DNA of 9,472 nt, taken from the NCBI GenBank assembly GCA_024227975.1, contig JAAETV010000284.1:1-9472 (forward strand). The letters are read 5' to 3'. Positions 5,871 to 9,472 of the stretch are shown here, piece by piece. Made by a program: the position numbers and the translations under genes. Each line of letters begins with the position of its first letter. Within the stretch, counting starts at the first letter, position 1. The DNA is from Actinomycetes bacterium. Its GTDB lineage: Bacteria; Actinomycetota; Acidimicrobiia; Acidimicrobiales; SZUA-35. The notes under the pieces were generated by a model, which did not search any database, was not told the origin of the DNA, and was given only the letters and a program-made list of their open reading frames with translations.

Positions 5871-7577
5871 ATGAAGGTGCGGCTTCCCACCCTCTTCCAG
5901 GACAGCAAGCTCTCGATGCTCAGGGGCGGATCAACGGTTGCGCTCAGACGCGACCTTGAGGACGAGTTCTTCCTGGACGGCCCGGTGAGTCGACGGCTCG
6001 CCGTGGTCGACTTCAACGCCGACGGCACGCTCCACCCAGGCGCGAAGCTCTCGCCGGCCGACGGCGACAAGCGACGCACCTACCTGATCGACCCCAGCGA
6101 CTTCCAGGAGCCTGAGTACCGAGCGGTGCTGGTGTTCGGCTCCGTGTGGAAGACGATCGACATGTTCGAGGACGAGAACATTCTGGGATCACGTCGGAAG
6201 CTGGCATGGGCGTTCGGGGCTCCCCAATTGCTCATCGTGCCTCGAGCAGGCGAGTGGCCCAATGCGTTCTACGAGCGTGAGTCGCACAGCCTGCAGTTCT
6301 TCTATTTCGAAACGGATCGAGGGACGCTGAACACTTGTCTCTCGGCGGACATCGTCGCCCACGAGACCGGCCACGCGGTTCTCGACGCGATCTGTCCCGA
6401 CCTCTACGACGCGACGTCACCCCAGTCGTTGGCCATTCACGAATCGATCGCCGACCTGACGGCGATTTGCAGGGCGCTCGACAACCGTCCCCTGGTGGAC
6501 GAGATCGTCTCGAGGCCGGAATGGACGATCAGGGAAAGCAGCCAATTCACGGCCTTGGCCGAGGAATTCGGGAATGCCATCTCCCTCGGTCGCCGGTCAT
6601 ACTTGCGCAACGCGTACAACAACAAGACCTTGTGCGACGACGCACCGAAAGAAGATCAGGTCGCGCGCGACGAACCTCACGCGTTGAGTGAGGTGCTCAC
6701 CGGCGCGCTCTACCGCGCCTTCGTCGCCCAGTACGAGAAGTTCTACGACAAGTACATGGCAGACGAAGACGACCGTGAGAAGGCTCAGAAGGCGGCGCGC
6801 GGGAAGGCCCTGGGGATTGCGAGGGATCGTTTCTCCCGCATCGTCTTCAGGGCCCTGGACTACGTTCCGCCTGGAGAGGTGTCCTTCGCCGATCTGGGCC
6901 GAGCGATTGTGGCCGCCGACATGGCCGCATACCCCAGCGACGACGACAACGCGGACCGCCAGGTGATCATCGACGAGTTCGTACGGCGCTGCATCGTCGC
7001 CACGGCAGACGAGCTGATGGTCCCGACGCTGTACGAACTCGAGTCACTCAGCAATCCGGAGGCCGACTTCGACGCGATTCGGGATAGTGAGTGGCACGCC
7101 CAGCAGTTCGTCAACGACAACCGGAACGTCTTCGGCATCCCGAGCGGCGTTGCGTTCGAACTACGAGACCGACTCGATGTGTCCAAGGTGTTCCCGTACA
7201 CCAAGAGGAAGAATGTCCGCGAGCTGGTGATCAAGATCTCATGGGAAGAAGACGAACCGAACCCGATCGGCGGTGGCTTCCCCGAGCGCCGGCTGATCAC
7301 CAAAGGCGCCACCCTGGTCATCGACTGGGACCTCCGCCTGGTACGCGCCCTGCTGCAGACCAACAACGACGAGCAACAGCGTCAGGATCGAGACGACTAT
7401 CTGCGGAATCTCGTTGATCGGGAGCTGCTGGTGGTGGGAAATGCCCGCTCTTTCGACGGATCTCCTCGGCAGGGAGCGATCGCCGGCAAGATTCGCCAGG
7501 ATCGCATGCAGGTGGGCAGCACGTGTCGATCGCTTCATCTCATAGGCAACGATGAGGACCAGGAGGACGAGCGCTAA
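5871..7577 (+). CDS. M4-like gluzincin metallopeptidase with C-terminal extension
   Basis: The product has 568 residues. Zinc motif HETGHAVLD gives His164, Glu165 and His168; HESIAD follows 22 residues after the second His and supplies Glu191 as third ligand plus Asp195. This is the HExxH...ExxxD arrangement of thermolysin-type gluzincins. Further on, DEPHALSEVLTGALYRAF (His270) sits where M4 peptidases carry their catalytic His. The first 150 residues differ from the M4 N-lobe (AVVDFNADGTLHPG, LLIVPRAG) and have no signal peptide. Residues about 300-390 are helical; about 400-550 look beta-rich (VRELVIKISWEE, RRLITKGATLVIDWDL) and are of unknown function; the tail is acidic (NDEDQEDER). AGAGG lies six bases before the ATG. 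The TAA shares its last base with the ATG of the next gene, implying translational coupling. An active peptidase is likely; the substrate is unknown. Confidence 0.82.
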   Translation: MKVRLPTLFQDSKLSMLRGGSTVALRRDLEDEFFLDGPVSRRLAVVDFNADGTLHPGAKLSPADGDKRRTYLIDPSDFQEPEYRAVLVFGSVWKTIDMFEDENILGSRRKLAWAFGAPQLLIVPRAGEWPNAFYERESHSLQFFYFETDRGTLNTCLSADIVAHETGHAVLDAICPDLYDATSPQSLAIHESIADLTAICRALDNRPLVDEIVSRPEWTIRESSQFTALAEEFGNAISLGRRSYLRNAYNNKTLCDDAPKEDQVARDEPHALSEVLTGALYRAFVAQYEKFYDKYMADEDDREKAQKAARGKALGIARDRFSRIVFRALDYVPPGEVSFADLGRAIVAADMAAYPSDDDNADRQVIIDEFVRRCIVATADELMVPTLYELESLSNPEADFDAIRDSEWHAQQFVNDNRNVFGIPSGVAFELRDRLDVSKVFPYTKRKNVRELVIKISWEEDEPNPIGGGFPERRLITKGATLVIDWDLRLVRALLQTNNDEQQRQDRDDYLRNLVDRELLVVGNARSFDGSPRQGAIAGKIRQDRMQVGSTCRSLHLIGNDEDQEDER

Positions 7578-8824
7578 TGCACGCCCTGAGAGTACGGGCC
7601 TACAACGTCCGTTTCGGCGATGCCATCCTAGTGTCGGTCCCCGACACCGACGAAGGCGGAACCACCACGACGCGCCACATCCTGTTCGATGTCGGAAATG
7701 CGCTGTCCTCCGCTGGAGGCCACGACGACGTCTTCGAGCCGATCGTCGCCGACGTACTGAACGAGTTGGACGGCAGCCCCCTCGACCTCTATGTCAGCAC
7801 CCATGAACATCTCGATCATGTGCAGGGTCTGTTCTACGCCAGCCACGAGCACGGCCTCGACCTCGACATCTCCCGCATCTGGATGACCGCATCGGCCGAA
7901 AACGGGTACTACGAAAGACCAGGCCATGAAGAGGCGAAGAAGCGGAACAAGAAGTTGACGGAAACCCTACGCGGGATCGCCGACGGCCTCCCACTGACGC
8001 TGCGAACAGAGCCATCGATCGACTTTCTCTTGCTGAACAACGGCATCGTTCCCGACGCGCTGGCCGCGAGCAATCCGACGCGTAGCACCAAGAAGTGCGT
8101 CGACTTCCTGAAGGAGCATCCCGGAGAGCACAGCTATGTGTCACGACGGAACGGTCCAAAGCGGATCGCGTCGTGGCCCCACCCCTGCGACGAGCTGTGG
8201 ATCGAGGTCTGGGCTCCAGAAGAGGACACCTCGAGCTACCACGGTCGCTTCACGCCCAACGCGTTTGCCGCCGTCGGTGCTTCGGGATTGGCGTCGGGAG
8301 CGAGAAGCAGCGAGCTCGTGCCGCCGCCCGGAGTCGACGCCGGCGCCTTCTACGACCTCATTCGGCACCGGCAGAACGGCTTCTACGACAACCTGTTGGC
8401 GATCGACAAGGCCAACAACAACACCAGCGTTGTGGTCTGCCTCGAATGGCGGGGCTGGCGTCTGCTGTTTCCAGGCGATGCCGAGCAGCGGAGCTGGAAG
8501 GAGATGAGCAAGCGGAAGAACGTGCTGAAACCGGTGCACTTCCTGAAGATGGGCCATCACGGCAGCCACAACGCCACGCCGGACGGTGACATCTTCGACA
8601 CCATTCTTCCTGCAGCATCTCACGACGGCCGACAACGCGTGGCGCTCGTCTCGACTGCTGACGAACCCTACCCATCGGTCCCCGACGAGGAGCCCAGTGG
8701 TGCGATGGCCCGGATCAAGAATCGGGTCGACCACCTCTGCGACACGCGCGACATCGCGCCAGGGAAGAGCTACAACATCAGCTTCCCCGCCGATGGTTCA
8801 GCTCCGATGCTCGCGACTACCTGA
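7577..8824 (+). CDS. ComEC-like metallo-beta-lactamase fold hydrolase
   Basis: The product has 415 residues. It begins with a typical MBL strand pattern (YNVRFGDAILVSVPD, ILFDVGN) and carries metal motif HEHLDH at 76-81. Much later come NNTSVVVCLEWRGWRLLFPGDAE with Asp301, and FLKMGHHGSHN with His327/His328. The NNTS, PGDAE and GHHGS set is characteristic of the ComEC/Rec2-type MBL subgroup, whose members include nucleases, but here there are no membrane segments. About 220 residues separate the first motif from Asp301; that stretch includes a Lys/Arg-rich part (EEAKKRNKKL) and a Gly/Ala/Ser-rich loop (about 230-245). Translation starts one base inside the previous stop, with AGGAGG at 7561-7566 in the coding sequence of gene two. 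No signal peptide is present. It could be a phosphodiesterase or nuclease, or another hydrolase; the sequence does not decide. Confidence 0.85.
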   Translation: MHALRVRAYNVRFGDAILVSVPDTDEGGTTTTRHILFDVGNALSSAGGHDDVFEPIVADVLNELDGSPLDLYVSTHEHLDHVQGLFYASHEHGLDLDISRIWMTASAENGYYERPGHEEAKKRNKKLTETLRGIADGLPLTLRTEPSIDFLLLNNGIVPDALAASNPTRSTKKCVDFLKEHPGEHSYVSRRNGPKRIASWPHPCDELWIEVWAPEEDTSSYHGRFTPNAFAAVGASGLASGARSSELVPPPGVDAGAFYDLIRHRQNGFYDNLLAIDKANNNTSVVVCLEWRGWRLLFPGDAEQRSWKEMSKRKNVLKPVHFLKMGHHGSHNATPDGDIFDTILPAASHDGRQRVALVSTADEPYPSVPDEEPSGAMARIKNRVDHLCDTRDIAPGKSYNISFPADGSAPMLATT

Positions 8825-8890
8825 ATCCGCCACCGCCATCTCGAAGCGTCGACCAGCCGGGCCGATCGGTGGCACCGGGGGCACAGACAG

Positions 8891-8908
8891 CGAGCCGTGT
8901 GGGGCTCG
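8891..8908 (+). terminator. Hairpin after the operon, possible weak terminator
   Basis: CGAGCC and GGCTCG form a perfect six-base-pair stem with a six-base loop, 67 bases after the stop of the MBL gene. No T-tract follows, so it is not a classical intrinsic terminator. It could instead belong to the left end of the following IS. Confidence 0.2.
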
Positions 8909-8960
8909 GAAACTCGCGTGTTGGTGGCGACCAGGGCAGACGCTTCCATCCTGGTCTCTC

Positions 8961-9472
8961 ATGTTTCGCCTCCTCTTTCGTCTCATCGCTGCACTCGCCC
9001 GCCTCACTGTCTGTTCTGGACGGTCGAAAGATCTCGAGATCGTCGTGCTTCGCCACCAGCTCCAGGTCGTGCGTCGCCAGGTCGGCCGTCCGGCTGCGAA
9101 CAACGACGACCGGGCCCTGCTCGGAGCGATCACCGCGGCACTCCCCCGCCGACTGCGGGAGGGCTGGATCGTGACACCCGAGACATTGCTGCACTGGCAC
9201 CGAAGACGCGTCACCAGACACTGGACCCAGCCACCTACCCACCTCTGGGCAGACCCTCGACCGCTGCAGAGCTGCGCCGCCCGGTTGTTCGCCTCGCCAA
9301 GGAGAACCCGACGTGGGGATACCGTCGCATTCACGGCGAACTCACGGGTCTCGGCCACAGGATCGCACAAGCAACAGTGTGGCAAACCCTCAAAGACAAC
9401 AACATCAAACCCGCGCCGAAACGCTCGGAGGTGACCTGGACCGAGTTCCTGCACCACACCGGCCAGCTCACC
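8961..9472 (+). pseudogene. Integrase-core (rve) transposase, frameshifted, cut by window end
   Basis: From ATG 8961 the frame reads MFRLLFRLIAALARLTV, then SGRSKDLEIVVLRHQLQVV, PAANNDDRALLGAITAALP and TPETLLHWHRRRVTRHW. This is the N-terminal region of a single-ORF integrase-core transposase abundant in actinobacteria. After HWTQPPTH the family sequence continues only in another phase, from about 9242: PLGRPSTAAELRRP, NPTWGYRRIHGELTGLGH and PKRSEVTWTEF, open to the right edge. The initial frame runs on as nonsense to a TGA at 9432-9434. A one-base loss or gain at about 9228-9248 explains this. No slippery heptamer is evident at the junction, and the family normally needs no programmed shift, so I read it as a mutation. 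The catalytic rve domain lies beyond the window. Confidence 0.75.

Noticed and set aside
1..9472. CRISPR array or other regularly spaced repeats, rRNA or tRNA genes.
   Set aside because: No repeated units at regular spacing and no RNA gene signatures were seen anywhere in the window.

Overview
The window looks like chromosomal DNA of a high-GC actinobacterium-like organism. G or C dominates third codon positions, the insertion sequences are of types common in actinobacteria, and the left-edge gene is a carrier-protein/membrane gene of the Pls/PosA type common in that group. The species cannot be named from the sequence.

Layout. (1) 1-683, minus strand: N-terminal part of a Pls/PosA-like protein (phosphopantetheine carrier domain, linker, first membrane segments) running off the left edge. 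(2) 684-4667 is a gene graveyard. It holds a possible small gene broken by an amber codon, a multiply frameshifted minus-strand remnant of a DUF4297/NACHT-type nuclease-like gene (1556-2028), an IS1380-family transposase that seems to have lost its left end (ORF 1932-3386), a patatin-like lipase fragment starting at the IS right end (3564-3989), an unrecognised reading frame (3965-4348) and perhaps an ISL3 transposase scrap. (3) 4668-8824 is the intact core: a promoter-like sequence, then three co-directional genes. They encode an M12A/matrixin-like metzincin with a PPC domain, an M4-like gluzincin with a long C-terminal extension, and a ComEC-like metallo-beta-lactamase (MBL) fold hydrolase. 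The last two overlap by one base, so the set is almost certainly one operon. (4) 8961-9472: start of an integrase-type transposase with a frameshift, cut by the right edge.

The three-gene cassette is the most interesting content: three metal-dependent hydrolases, none with an evident N-terminal signal peptide, next to decayed conflict-type genes and IS elements. I infer, without proof, that it is a conflict, stress or export-linked proteolytic module. Family calls come from recognised motifs and remembered family patterns; no database search was possible.
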